This document shows, piece by piece, positions 17,911-26,186 of a DNA stretch of 64,000 bases. The notes under the pieces are model-generated. The model was not told the DNA's origin and ran no database searches. It was given only the letters and a program-made list of their open reading frames with translations. The first letter of the stretch is position 1. Each line of letters starts with the position of its first letter. The stretch covers positions 1,865,806 through 1,929,805 of the forward strand of contig JAEPNP010000001.1 in the NCBI GenBank assembly GCA_017643395.1. Reading direction: 5' to 3'. The translations under genes and the position numbers were made by a program. This stretch comes from Rhodothermales bacterium (GTDB taxonomy: Bacteria > Bacteroidota > Rhodothermia > Rhodothermales > UBA10348).

Positions 17911-18041
17911 GATGTGGAATCGAGGCCCCGGATTCCGCATCGGCGCCCAGCTGGCGGGTCCCAACGTGGAATTCGGGGCCGTATTCCACTCGGTGCCGCG
18001 GGGGGCGCGTAGCGACGTGTAATGCGGGGTTGGTATTCCAC
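17911..18041 (-). repeat. Three TGGAAT/ATTCCA hairpin units, locus 1
   Basis: Three inverted-repeat units at about 52-base spacing in the 556-base gap between sdhC and gltA. Unit A pairs 17911-17921 with 17931-17941 (10 of 11 bases). Unit B pairs GTGGAAT at 17966 with ATTCCAC at 17983. Unit C pairs GTGTAAT at 18017 with ATTCCAC at 18035. Loops are 9-11 bases and tend to contain GGCCCC or GGGG. Read on the gltA strand, unit B (GTGGAAT, loop ACGGCCCCGA, ATTCCAC, then GTTGGG) closely matches unit 3 of the locus after glsA. No gene is seen in the gap. Confidence 0.85.
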
Positions 18042-18064
18042 AACCGCGCGCCTTGGTGGGCGCT

Positions 18065-18234
18065 GCACCGGGCCGCCGCCGCACCGGGCCGCCGCCGCAC
18101 CGGGCCGCCGCCGCGCCGGGCAGCCCTCGCACCGGGCCGCCCTCGCACCGGGCCGCCCTCGCACCGGGCCGCCCTCGCACCGGGCCACACCGGGCCGCAC
18201 CGCACCGGGCCGCCGCCGCACCGGGCCGCACCGT
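18065..18234 (-). repeat. GC-rich 16-base tandem repeat after gltA
   Basis: About ten to eleven imperfect copies of a 16-base unit, GCACCGGGCCGCCGCC or GCACCGGGCCGCCCTC on the plus strand (GGCGGCCCGGTGC-like on the gltA strand). It begins 19 bases after the gltA stop and lies directly before the hairpin units. All frames through it encode simple Ala/Gly/Pro/Arg repeats without start signals, so it is treated as non-coding. Confidence 0.9.
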
Positions 18235-18252
18235 CTGCCGGGACCCGACGGA

Positions 18253-19380
18253 CTATCTGGGAACGCTGCGGGCCGAAGGGCCCACGTAAGCGGCCCGCGG
18301 CCGGATCAGTCGGTTGCCGTCCCACTGCTCCAGCAGGTGGGCCGTCCATCCGGCCATGCGACTCATGGCGAAAATGGGCGTGAAGAGGCCGCCCGGGATG
18401 CCGAGCAGCGCATACACCGAAGCAGAGAAGAAGTCCACGTTCGGGTACAGCGACTTCTCCCGGGCCATGGTTTCCATCAGCGTCGTGGAGAGCGTCAGCC
18501 AGGACGTATCTCCGCGCTCGGCGCTCAGGTCGGCCAGCATTTCGCGCAGGAATGTGGCCCGGGGATCGATGGTCTTGTAGACCCTGTGACCGAAGCCCAT
18601 GATGCGCTCCCTGGCGGCGAGCTTGTCCATGACATAGCGTTCAGGGTCCTTGCCGGAGGCGCGGATCTCGTCCAGCATCTCCTTCACCTTCAGGTTGGCC
18701 CCTCCGTGCAGCGGTCCCTTCAGCGCGGCAATGGCTCCGGTGACCGCTCCGTACATGTCTGCCATCGTGGCCGCTATCACCCGTCCGGCAAAGGTCGACG
18801 CGTTCAGTCCGTGCTCGGCATGCAGAATAAGGCAGGCATCGAAGATGCGGCTGGCCTGCGGACCGGGGCGCTCACCGTGCAGCATGTACAGGAAGTTGTC
18901 CGCCTCATTCAGGTCGGGATCGGGCATCAGGGGGCTCTTCCCGGCCTGGATACGGGCTATGGCGGCCACGATGACAGGCGTGCGCGCCACCAGGCGCACG
19001 GCCTTGCGAAGATTGGCGTCCCGATCCGGCGAGTCGGCCTCCCCATCGCTCAGGCCGAGCGCCGAGACCGCAGTGCGAAGCACCGCCATCGGGGAGGAGG
19101 TCGAAGGCGCGTGGTCCAGCAGGTTCACAACCCCGGGCGGCAGCGAGCGGCTCCTGCGAAGCCGGTCGGTGAGTTCGGTCCGCTGAGCCGGGTCGGGCAG
19201 ATCGCCGTGCCATAGCAGATGCACCACGTCCTCGAAGGTGCTGTGCCGGGCCAGGTCATCGATCTCGTATCCGCCGTAGACCAAGTGGCCCTTGGCACCG
19301 TCGATGTCGCTGATTCGGCTTTCGAGGGCGACGACGCCCTCCAGGCCGCGTCCGGCTGAGGAGGTGGAAGCAGTGCTCAT
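18253..19380 (-). CDS. gltA: Citrate synthase
   Basis: Condenses acetyl-CoA with oxaloacetate to citrate; 375 residues, the short form found in many Gram-positives, archaea and Bacteroidetes relatives, which also includes 2-methylcitrate synthases. Catalytic residues are visible in HAEHGLNASTF (His), GPLHGGANLKVKEML (His), GFGHRVYKTIDPRA (His/Arg) and NVDFFSASVYALLGIP (Asp). The N-terminus GLEGVVALESRISDIDG is also typical. The last residues after YVGP are a short non-conserved tail ending next to the GC repeat tract. With sdhCAB it covers two TCA cycle steps in this region, though the operons are separate. Confidence 0.93.
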   Translation of the reverse strand: MSTASTSSAGRGLEGVVALESRISDIDGAKGHLVYGGYEIDDLARHSTFEDVVHLLWHGDLPDPAQRTELTDRLRRSRSLPPGVVNLLDHAPSTSSPMAVLRTAVSALGLSDGEADSPDRDANLRKAVRLVARTPVIVAAIARIQAGKSPLMPDPDLNEADNFLYMLHGERPGPQASRIFDACLILHAEHGLNASTFAGRVIAATMADMYGAVTGAIAALKGPLHGGANLKVKEMLDEIRASGKDPERYVMDKLAARERIMGFGHRVYKTIDPRATFLREMLADLSAERGDTSWLTLSTTLMETMAREKSLYPNVDFFSASVYALLGIPGGLFTPIFAMSRMAGWTAHLLEQWDGNRLIRPRAAYVGPSARSVPR

Positions 19381-19938
19381 GTTCGGGACTGTTGCCGGGT
19401 GCGCATTCGGGGTTTGCGGGGGATCATTTCGGCACGATCATGGATTATACGACGACCGAGGTCCGCGCCCGAGCGGACACCAAGATTCGAATTTCAGGTC
19501 TGCTTCCCCCGGTATGCGTACATCCATCATGAAATCTGGGCCACAGCGCAGGCGCGCGGCTCTGGTTTCGATGTACATGGTCCTCCTTGCAGGGGGCTGG
19601 TCGGTGCGGCAGATCTTGCGAACCATCGCACTTCTTTCCGATTGGAGGCCCGCTCTGGGCCCATCCGGTCGGCACTTTCCCCGACTTCGAAGCACCCCGA
19701 TTCATTCGGCTTCGGATTCGCGGACTCATCTTCCAAAAGGCCAGCGCTCCGTCGACGTCGCCTCAAGACGCTTCGGGAGACCTGTATTCACCCAGTGGCC
19801 GGCGGCAGGTCCGCCCGGCAGTCCATTGCCCGGGATTTTCCGGGCTCAGGCGGGATCTGAAGTAGTACGACCCGCCGGATTTTCTGCCCGTGGTATCGGG
19901 CGGTCTCCAGGGGACAGGAGCGCGGCCGCGCGAATTCC
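19381..19938. other. 558-base divergent region, gltA / RNase E-G gene
   Basis: No convincing gene: frames here lack family character and read into flanking genes. Small inverted repeats are present: GGCCC/GGGCC around 19647-19661, GTACATC (19518) with GATGTAC (19570), and GCCCGG/CCGGGC at 19828-19845, about 95 bases before the RNase gene. The length would allow separate promoters and a long RNase leader. Confidence 0.4.
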
Positions 19939-22773
19939 ATGTCCAAAGAGCTTGTTATCAACTCCGACGGTCAGACCACCCGGATCGCCATCGTTGAAGG
20001 CGGCGATCTCGCGGAACTCTTTATTGAGACCGAGGAGCATGAACGAACCATCGGCAACCTGTTTGTCGGCCGGATCCGCAGGGTCATGCCGAGCATCCAG
20101 GCGGCCTTCGTCGACATTGGTCAGAAACAGGACGCGTTTCTCCATTTCTCTGACCTGAGCGAGAGCATCCCGGACTGGCTCGAATACGTCAAGTCCGACA
20201 AGCCTGAAATAGCCCGGTTTGCATCCGGGTCGGCCAAACAGTCCAAAGGCGGAAAGCGACGCAAGCCGGTCAGTGCCCGACGCAGAAAGCGGCTGGAAGA
20301 CGGGGCCGAGGATCCGGAAGCTGAATTGGCCCTCGAGCAGGAGGACGACCAGCAAAAACGGGGCGTTGTAGGACTGCGGGGACGACATCGCCGCAAGGCC
20401 GGCCAGAAGGTGCAGGCCGAGCAGCGCGGTCGCTCCGGGCGTCGCGGAGGCGGGCAGTCGCAAGAGCATGACGACGGCGTGCCTCCGGAGTCCTTCCTCC
20501 AGCGGGATCAGCCCATCCTGGTGAAGATCTCCAAAGAGCCCATCGCCCAGAAGGGGTCCCGAGTTACGACGGACATCTCCCTGGCCGGCAGATTCCTGGT
20601 GCTGGTACCCATGGCCAACTATGTGGCCGTGTCCAAGAAGGTGTCTTCGTTCAAGGAGCGGCGCAGGCTCCGTGCGCTGGCCAAGATGCTGCTCCCGGAC
20701 GGATTCGGCGTGATTGTGCGCACGCAGGCGGAAGGTCAGAACGCCAAGGCGCTCGATACGGATCTGCGGCTCCTGCGGGAGAAGTGGACCGAGATCGAGA
20801 AGCGGCTGGCCGAGAAGCCCAAGCCGCCCGTGGCCGTCTACGAGGACGTAAACATGGTGTCCTCGATCATGCGCGACCTGTTTTCGGTGGACTTCGATCG
20901 CATTCTGATCGATGAGCAGCGCATGTACCGCAACATCAAGGGCTATGTGCAGGCGGTCGCACCGGACATGGGGGCCAAGGTGAGATTCCACGACAAGAAG
21001 ACGCCCGTGTTCAAGACGGTCGGCATCGACCGCGCGGTGGCGGAAGCGTTTGAGAGCCGGGTAAACCTGCCGTCGGGAGGCTACCTGTATATCGAGCAGA
21101 CCGAGGCCATGCACGTGGTCGACGTGAACTCGGGCCGCGCCGGCAAGGGGCTTTCCCAGGAGGAAAACTCCCTCAAGGTGAACATCGAGGCTGCCAAGGT
21201 GATTGCCCGGCAGATCCGACTGCGGGACCTGGGCGGGATCCTGGTCATCGACTTCATCGACATGCGCAGCGAGCGCAGTCGCCGCAAGGTGTACGAGCAG
21301 ATGCGGCGGGAATTCCGCAAGGACCGCGCGGTGACCAAGGTGCTTCCGATGAGCGACTTTGGTCTGATGCAGATTACCCGGCAGCGCCTGCGTCCCAGCA
21401 TCACGCACACCTTCTCGGATCTGCACGAAGAATCGGTGGCCGATATCGATGCAAAGGCGGCCAGCAGCGGCATCCGGGAGGCGCGGGAACGCCCGCGGGT
21501 TGTGGAGCCCAGTGAGGTCATTGGTCGCATCGAGGATTGGCTCGAGGCATTCGGCAACGCCCGCTGGAAGGGTGCCATCCGGCTCAAGGTGCATCCGTTT
21601 ACGGCGGCCTATCTGTCCAAGGGCCTGTTTGGGTTCTGGCTACCCTGTCTGTTCCGATACCGCATGCGGGTCGTGCTGGAGGGGTCGCCGGGAATGGACC
21701 CGGGACGGTTCCGGTTCTACGACGAAACCAACGGCAAGGAAATACGGCGTCCACCTCGACGCGGACGCAAGAAGCGCGAGGAGGTCGGTCGCGGAAAGGG
21801 CACGCAGCGCAAGGATGGCCAGGCGGCGTCGACGGAAGCCGAGGACGCACCCCAGGCAAGGGATGCTCAGGCTCCCGCAGAGGCAACGAGCGGTCGCGGG
21901 TCAGAGCAGCGAAACGAGCGGCGCGGACGCGGCAAGCGATCCGAGGACACACCCCAGAGCGACGGCCGGGCACGGAGAGGCGGTTCGGGCAGGAATCAGG
22001 ATCAACAGAGCCGGCGAGCCCAGAAAGCCCGGGGCGATGCGGACTCCAAATCGGAATCGTCCAAGTCCGATTCTGAGTCCGGCAAGTCTTCCCGCTCCAA
22101 CCGCTCGCGCTCTGAGGCTCAGAAGCCCAGGCGAGAGAGCAAGCCGCGGAGTTCAGCTCGCGCCGAGAAGGCGGCGGGTGCAAAGGCGGCCGTAGTCTCC
22201 GACGGGGAGTCGTCGACGGCCGCGGAAGTCTCCAGTAACGGCTCCGAGTCCGCCGAGGCGAAGCCGAAAACCCGCTCGCGCCGCAGTTCGACGTCGCGCC
22301 GGCAGACAAAGACTGCGCAGGCTGAAGAGGCGTCTGCGGAGGCGGTAGACAAGGCGATGCCGAAGCAGGATTCCGCAGCACCCGAAGCCCGGGATTCGTC
22401 CCTCGAAATCGCCGAGAGCGACCTGGCGGACACCGGAGATGGGGCCAAGAGCACCAAAGCCGGCAAGGCGGCCGGCTCGCGACGCAAGTCCCGGGTCAAG
22501 GCCGAGCCGGAGGTCAAGGCGGAGCGGTCCTCGACTGAAGACACGGAACATGCGTCCGGCAAGAACGGCTCTCCCGAAGACGAACACTCCGTGGAGCAGC
22601 CACCGACCTCAGTGGAGGCGGCGCAAAAGACCGTGCAACTGAACGCGTCCGACTCGGCGGAAAAGGAGGCAGCCGGGCCGGCCGAGGCGTCGGCTGAAGA
22701 GAAAATGCCGAAGGTCCAGCCGTTCAAGCTGCGATACTCGTCCAGTCACCAGCCCGCTCAGTCCGACCAGTGA
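19939..22773 (+). CDS. rng: Ribonuclease E/G family protein with insert and long disordered tail
   Basis: Endoribonuclease for RNA processing and decay; 944 residues against about 500 for RNase G. Order: S1-like N-terminus (ELVINSDGQTTRIAIVEGGD), an insert of roughly 100 Lys/Arg/Gly/Gln-rich residues within the S1 region (about 78-180), then the rest of S1 (ILVKISKEPIAQKGSRVTTDIS), the DNase I-like catalytic domain with MHVVDVNSGRAGKGL and GGILVIDFIDM (metal-binding Asp), and RQRLRPS. The usual CPxC zinc-link after RQRxRPS is absent; the protein has apparently one cysteine. KVHPFTAAYLSKG is the small domain. From about residue 600 on there is a charged, Ser/Ala/Glu/Lys-rich disordered tail with many RSRR/RRGRG patches, resembling an RNase E scaffold in style only. 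Confidence 0.9.
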   Translation: MSKELVINSDGQTTRIAIVEGGDLAELFIETEEHERTIGNLFVGRIRRVMPSIQAAFVDIGQKQDAFLHFSDLSESIPDWLEYVKSDKPEIARFASGSAKQSKGGKRRKPVSARRRKRLEDGAEDPEAELALEQEDDQQKRGVVGLRGRHRRKAGQKVQAEQRGRSGRRGGGQSQEHDDGVPPESFLQRDQPILVKISKEPIAQKGSRVTTDISLAGRFLVLVPMANYVAVSKKVSSFKERRRLRALAKMLLPDGFGVIVRTQAEGQNAKALDTDLRLLREKWTEIEKRLAEKPKPPVAVYEDVNMVSSIMRDLFSVDFDRILIDEQRMYRNIKGYVQAVAPDMGAKVRFHDKKTPVFKTVGIDRAVAEAFESRVNLPSGGYLYIEQTEAMHVVDVNSGRAGKGLSQEENSLKVNIEAAKVIARQIRLRDLGGILVIDFIDMRSERSRRKVYEQMRREFRKDRAVTKVLPMSDFGLMQITRQRLRPSITHTFSDLHEESVADIDAKAASSGIREARERPRVVEPSEVIGRIEDWLEAFGNARWKGAIRLKVHPFTAAYLSKGLFGFWLPCLFRYRMRVVLEGSPGMDPGRFRFYDETNGKEIRRPPRRGRKKREEVGRGKGTQRKDGQAASTEAEDAPQARDAQAPAEATSGRGSEQRNERRGRGKRSEDTPQSDGRARRGGSGRNQDQQSRRAQKARGDADSKSESSKSDSESGKSSRSNRSRSEAQKPRRESKPRSSARAEKAAGAKAAVVSDGESSTAAEVSSNGSESAEAKPKTRSRRSSTSRRQTKTAQAEEASAEAVDKAMPKQDSAAPEARDSSLEIAESDLADTGDGAKSTKAGKAAGSRRKSRVKAEPEVKAERSSTEDTEHASGKNGSPEDEHSVEQPPTSVEAAQKTVQLNASDSAEKEAAGPAEASAEEKMPKVQPFKLRYSSSHQPAQSDQ

Positions 22774-23486
22774 GGTTCATTCGGCTTCTGGCCGCCGCAG
22801 TCCTGTTGGCCGCGATGCTCCCTGCTTCGGGGAATGCGCAGCCACGCCCGGAATTGTCCACCGTGACCGTGGCCGCCGTTCCGGTCGCGTTTGCGCTGGA
22901 TCATGAGAATCCGGCCATCGCGTTCGACTTCTCGGAGACGGTGGTCGGCCTCTACATCACACGCCCCGGCCTGCAGATTGCTCTGCACAACGGCTCTCCG
23001 TTCAATGATGACGGGGCGCTGGACCTGTTCGATCTCAACCTCAGCGTGTTTGGTCGGTTGCTGGCCGATCGAACGGAGGACTGGCCGGTCTTCGTGCCGG
23101 TCATGCTCCACTCGAGCTACCGGCGGGTCAGACGCATCGAGTCCGGCTCACAGTTCGCCGCATTCGAGTATACCGGCGTGGGGCTTGGCGCCGGGCTTGC
23201 CGGTCGCAGGGAGTCTGGCAGAGTGAGCGTGCAGGTTCGCGGAGTCCCCGGCATCGGGTATGCAACCCGCAGTTTCGGCGCCTCCGGCGGATGGACGACC
23301 CTCGTAGACAGCGATCTGCACATTACCGTAGACCAGTTGTTCGGACGATTCGGTCTGGCGCTGGGATACGGCTTTCGGTATCAGGCCTGGCGTGTCGGGG
23401 GGCCGGATGCGTTCGATGCGGCCGGATCGGGCAAGGTGACCTATGACGGAAATACCCAGTCTCTGCGGGTAGGAATCACCTGGTAG
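22770..23486 (+). CDS. Exported, probably outer-membrane beta-barrel protein
   Basis: A 238-residue protein not matched to a named family. The GTG start overlaps the RNase stop by four bases (GTGA), so it is translationally coupled. It has a signal peptide (MRFIRLLAAAVLLAAMLPASGNAQ) and then alternating beta-strand patterns with aromatic ends (FAAFEYTGVGLGAGLAG, LALGYGFRYQAW, SLRVGITW); a C-terminal aromatic residue after a strand is typical of outer membrane barrels. Size fits an 8-12 strand barrel. Function unknown; coupling with the RNase gene may just reflect compact gene packing. Confidence 0.75.
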   Translation: MRFIRLLAAAVLLAAMLPASGNAQPRPELSTVTVAAVPVAFALDHENPAIAFDFSETVVGLYITRPGLQIALHNGSPFNDDGALDLFDLNLSVFGRLLADRTEDWPVFVPVMLHSSYRRVRRIESGSQFAAFEYTGVGLGAGLAGRRESGRVSVQVRGVPGIGYATRSFGASGGWTTLVDSDLHITVDQLFGRFGLALGYGFRYQAWRVGGPDAFDAAGSGKVTYDGNTQSLRVGITW

Positions 23487-23500
23487 GCGTAGATTCGACC

Positions 23501-23791
23501 ATGAAGGTTCAACAGGTGGTCAAGGAACTGGAGCAGGCCGTGCGTGAGCTCGGCGTTCCGGTTCGCAGGGAGAAGGGCAGTTTTCGCGGAGGTCTGTGCG
23601 TGCGCAATGACGAGACCCTGATGATGCTGAACAAGAACCAGCCTGCGGAGGCGCACCTGGCGGTGCTGGCGAGGGCCCTGCAAACGTTACCCGTGGACTC
23701 GGTGTATCTGAAGCCCGCAGTGCGCAAGGTGCTGGAAGATGCCTGGGCCGCTGCGGTCGATGTCGAACTGCAGGAAGAGGCTGATGGCTGA
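23501..23791 (+). CDS. Small conserved hypothetical protein
   Basis: A 96-residue soluble protein that I do not recognise by name. It begins with a Val/Gln/Glu helix (MKVQQVVKELEQAVRELGV), has a central GGLCVRNDETLMMLNKNQPAEAHLAVLARAL segment and ends in an acidic tail. It has no signal peptide. It lies 14 bases after the barrel protein and overlaps the following metallo-hydrolase by eight bases, which supports translation. Compositional balance and lack of low complexity favour a real gene. Confidence 0.72.
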   Translation: MKVQQVVKELEQAVRELGVPVRREKGSFRGGLCVRNDETLMMLNKNQPAEAHLAVLARALQTLPVDSVYLKPAVRKVLEDAWAAAVDVELQEEADG

Positions 23792-24572
23792 TCCGGTCCG
23801 GGTCACCCTGCTGGGTACCGGGACATCGACGGGCGTGCCCGTGATCGGCTGTCGATGCCGGGTCTGCAACTCACCGGATCCTCGTGATCGGCGGTCGCGG
23901 TGCTCTGCCCTGGTGGAGTGGGGCGGTGTGTCGGTCCTGATTGATGTCGGCCCTGATTTTCGCATGCAGGCGCTCACACAGCACGTGGAGCACATCGACG
24001 CCGTGCTGTTCACCCACCACCACTTTGACCACGTCGTGGGGCTCGACGATCTCCGCCCCTTTCTCTTCCGCAATCGGGAGGCCATTCCGTGTTATGCGCC
24101 CCGGGAAACCGAGCAGACCCTACGGCGCATGTTCGCCTACATCTTCGAGGACGGTAGCTATCCGGGAGTCTCGAACCTGACCCTGACGCGCATCGACTCG
24201 CAGCCGGTTGCTCTGTACTCCCGTCGGGATGATGCGGCGATAGAGGTGCAGCCCATTCCGGTGTCCCACGGGGGCACGACGGTGTTCGGATACCGGTTCG
24301 GGCCCTTTGCCTACCTCACAGACACCAACCTCATCCCCAAGGAGAGCTTTCGTTTGCTGGACGGCGTCGAGGTGCTGGTCCTGGATGCGCTACGCAGGGA
24401 CCCGCATCGCAGCCATTTTTCGTTCGATGAGGCGGTGGCGGCTGCGGAGCGAATCGGGGCCCGGGAAACCTGGTTTGTGCACATGACGCACTCGGTGCTG
24501 CACGCAGTCGAGGACGCAGCTTTGCCGCCCGGGATGCGCCTTGCCTATGACGGGCTTCGGCTGGAGGCCTGA
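23784..24572 (+). CDS. PhnP/RNase Z-like MBL-fold metallo-hydrolase
   Basis: A 262-residue metallo-beta-lactamase-fold hydrolase. The ATG at 23784 (MADPVRVTLLGTGTSTGVP) is chosen; it overlaps the previous gene by eight bases. The N-terminus GTGTSTGVPVIGCRCRVCNS holds the Cys cluster of the PhnP-like group, and the metal motif THHHFDHVVGLDDL is intact. Further ligands are likely the His in PVSHGGTTVFGYRFG, the Asp in AYLTDTN and the His in WFVHMTHSV. PhnP is a cyclic-phosphodiesterase of phosphonate metabolism, but no phn genes are here; this group in Bacteroidetes has no settled substrate. Confidence 0.88.
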   Translation: MADPVRVTLLGTGTSTGVPVIGCRCRVCNSPDPRDRRSRCSALVEWGGVSVLIDVGPDFRMQALTQHVEHIDAVLFTHHHFDHVVGLDDLRPFLFRNREAIPCYAPRETEQTLRRMFAYIFEDGSYPGVSNLTLTRIDSQPVALYSRRDDAAIEVQPIPVSHGGTTVFGYRFGPFAYLTDTNLIPKESFRLLDGVEVLVLDALRRDPHRSHFSFDEAVAAAERIGARETWFVHMTHSVLHAVEDAALPPGMRLAYDGLRLEA

Positions 24573-24584
24573 CGGGGACGAGCT

Positions 24585-25121
24585 TCAGTTCGAGGCGCTC
24601 CGGGCATAGTAGCCGTCGAACCAGACGGACCAGGTCTGGCCCTCGTCGCGCGACTCCTCAATGAACTGGCGCACCCTCCCGTCGTCCATCGGCGTGAAGC
24701 TCATGCGCATCATGGTCGTGGTGCCGTTCCCGTACACATTGGTGCCCTCGAATCGCATGGCTCCGTCCCGGAATTCACCCTCGTAGCGGGTGTGGCCTCC
24801 ACGGCCATCGACCCAAAGCTGATGCCATCTGCCGGTCGCCGCGTCCAGATAGTTGAAACTCCGGCCGGTGCCGCCGTTGGCGCTGGTCCAGTTCTCCTGT
24901 AGCACGCACTCGGTTTCGACCAGATCTATGCGGTTCACGCCGGCCACGGCCCCGCCGGGCACGGTGACTTCCCACTCACCAATCCAGAAGTCAAACGCGC
25001 GGAAGCGCTCATCATAGTGGCATGGTCGCGCCTGACGATCAGCGTCGGCGTCGGCAACATCTTGTGCGGACGCGGAGGCAACCAGGGACAGTGCCAGAAT
25101 GGGGAGTAGCAGAAGGCGCAT
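24585..25121 (-). CDS. Exported DUF1579-like protein
   Basis: A 178-residue exported protein: signal peptide MRLLLLPILALSLVASASAQ, a short acidic linker, then a single domain starting FRAFDFWIGEWEVTVPGG. That opening, with Trp/Gly pairs followed by antiparallel strands such as HQLWVDGRGGHTRYEGEF, is the pattern of DUF1579 and related lipocalin-like proteins. One Cys pair (CHYDE and CVLQ) may form a disulfide in the periplasm. Function unknown. It converges on the metallo-hydrolase with a 12-base gap. Confidence 0.8.
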   Translation of the reverse strand: MRLLLLPILALSLVASASAQDVADADADRQARPCHYDERFRAFDFWIGEWEVTVPGGAVAGVNRIDLVETECVLQENWTSANGGTGRSFNYLDAATGRWHQLWVDGRGGHTRYEGEFRDGAMRFEGTNVYGNGTTTMMRMSFTPMDDGRVRQFIEESRDEGQTWSVWFDGYYARSASN

Positions 25122-25241
25122 GGGGATGGGGGAGCAGGTGAGAAGCGAACCTAGGCAGGAGATCCCATCGTGCGTGAGATCGGGCTGGTCGATCGTTGCG
25201 GCCGCGCTGCGAATCGTGTCCCTGCGACGCCGGTCTGTGCG

Positions 25242-26186
25242 TCAGAGTTCGAACAGCGCCCCTTCCACGGCCATGCGGAATCCGGCATCGATGACACGCT
25301 GACGCTCGGGGCCGTCCCAGAGCGCCGGGTTGCTGTGGTTGAGATGGATGAAGTGGATCTTGGCACGTTCCGATTCCGGCAAGTCCTCAAACCGCTGCAT
25401 GGAGTGCGTAATGAACGGATGTGGGAAGCCGGACATGTCACGGCCGGGGACTTCTCCGTTCGCAAAGAACGTCGCGTCGAGAAAGGCCAGATCTACACGG
25501 GCGATGTGCTCTTCAATGGATTCACCCCAGGCATCCCAGTCCTCCCACGAATCGATGTCCGGGATGAAGAGCACAGACCGGGAGGGGCCTTGAACGTGGT
25601 AGCCGACGACTTCCGAGTACTCCTGTCGGTGAGGCACAAGAACGGCTGTCACCGCAAACGGGCTGATCTGGACCGGCGTGCCCGCTTCCAACTCGGAAAG
25701 TTGGATGTTCTGTTTGTTGACCAGTTGGGACCAGGGCCCGTCAGCCCGCAGGAACGCTGCCATGCGCGGCATGGCGTGCACGTTCACATCAGAAGCACCC
25801 ATGGATTCGTGACCGAGGTACATCAGCCCGGCGTAATGCCCGATGTGCGCATGGGTCAGGAAAATGGCCGGCAAACCGGATGCGCCGAGCAGGTGCATGC
25901 GTCGAAGTTGACGCGGCAGGTCTGGTGTCGCATCGAGCAGCAGGGAGGTCCCTGACTCCGGATCGATGAGCCCGAGAGAGCTGACAAGGCGCCGTTTTCC
26001 GGGATCGGTCCAGCCGGGGTGATCCCAATCGCCGGTCTGGGGAACCCCGCCGTCCTGCCCTATGCCCAGCACAGCCAAAAAGGGCGTTTCGGGCGTCGGA
26101 ACCGGGAGTCCGGACCTGGCCTCCCGCTCCGGAGACGGGGAGGCACAGGCACCGGCCAGAACGACCAGTAGAAGAAGCCTACTCAC
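25242..26186 (-). CDS. PqqB-like MBL-fold lipoprotein
   Basis: A 314-residue lipoprotein: GTG start, then MSRLLLLVVLAGACASP with lipobox LAGAC. The domain opens FLAVLGIGQDGGVPQTGDW, the PqqB-like subgroup of metallo-beta-lactamase proteins. The metal loop reads THAHIGHYAGLMYLG, so the Asp of the canonical HxHxDH is Gly; His in VPHRQEY, Asp in VLFIPDID and HLNHSNP probably complete a site. True PqqB acts in PQQ biosynthesis, but no pqqA, C, D or E is present and the lipid anchor does not fit that role, so a different hydrolase function is likely. ATGA overlap with the upstream SDR gene. Confidence 0.85.
   Translation of the reverse strand: MSRLLLLVVLAGACASPSPEREARSGLPVPTPETPFLAVLGIGQDGGVPQTGDWDHPGWTDPGKRRLVSSLGLIDPESGTSLLLDATPDLPRQLRRMHLLGASGLPAIFLTHAHIGHYAGLMYLGHESMGASDVNVHAMPRMAAFLRADGPWSQLVNKQNIQLSELEAGTPVQISPFAVTAVLVPHRQEYSEVVGYHVQGPSRSVLFIPDIDSWEDWDAWGESIEEHIARVDLAFLDATFFANGEVPGRDMSGFPHPFITHSMQRFEDLPESERAKIHFIHLNHSNPALWDGPERQRVIDAGFRMAVEGALFEL

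Noticed and set aside
17824-18231. Open frames in the GC-rich tract after gltA (Arg/Gly/Ala/Pro repeats)
   Set aside because: They exist in several frames at once because the repeat has few stop codons; no start signal, no family character, and they include the hairpin units.
25242-26186. PQQ biosynthesis gene pqqB
   Set aside because: Only the subfamily resemblance supports it; no other pqq genes are present, the product is a lipoprotein, and the metal motif differs. Kept as PqqB-like only.
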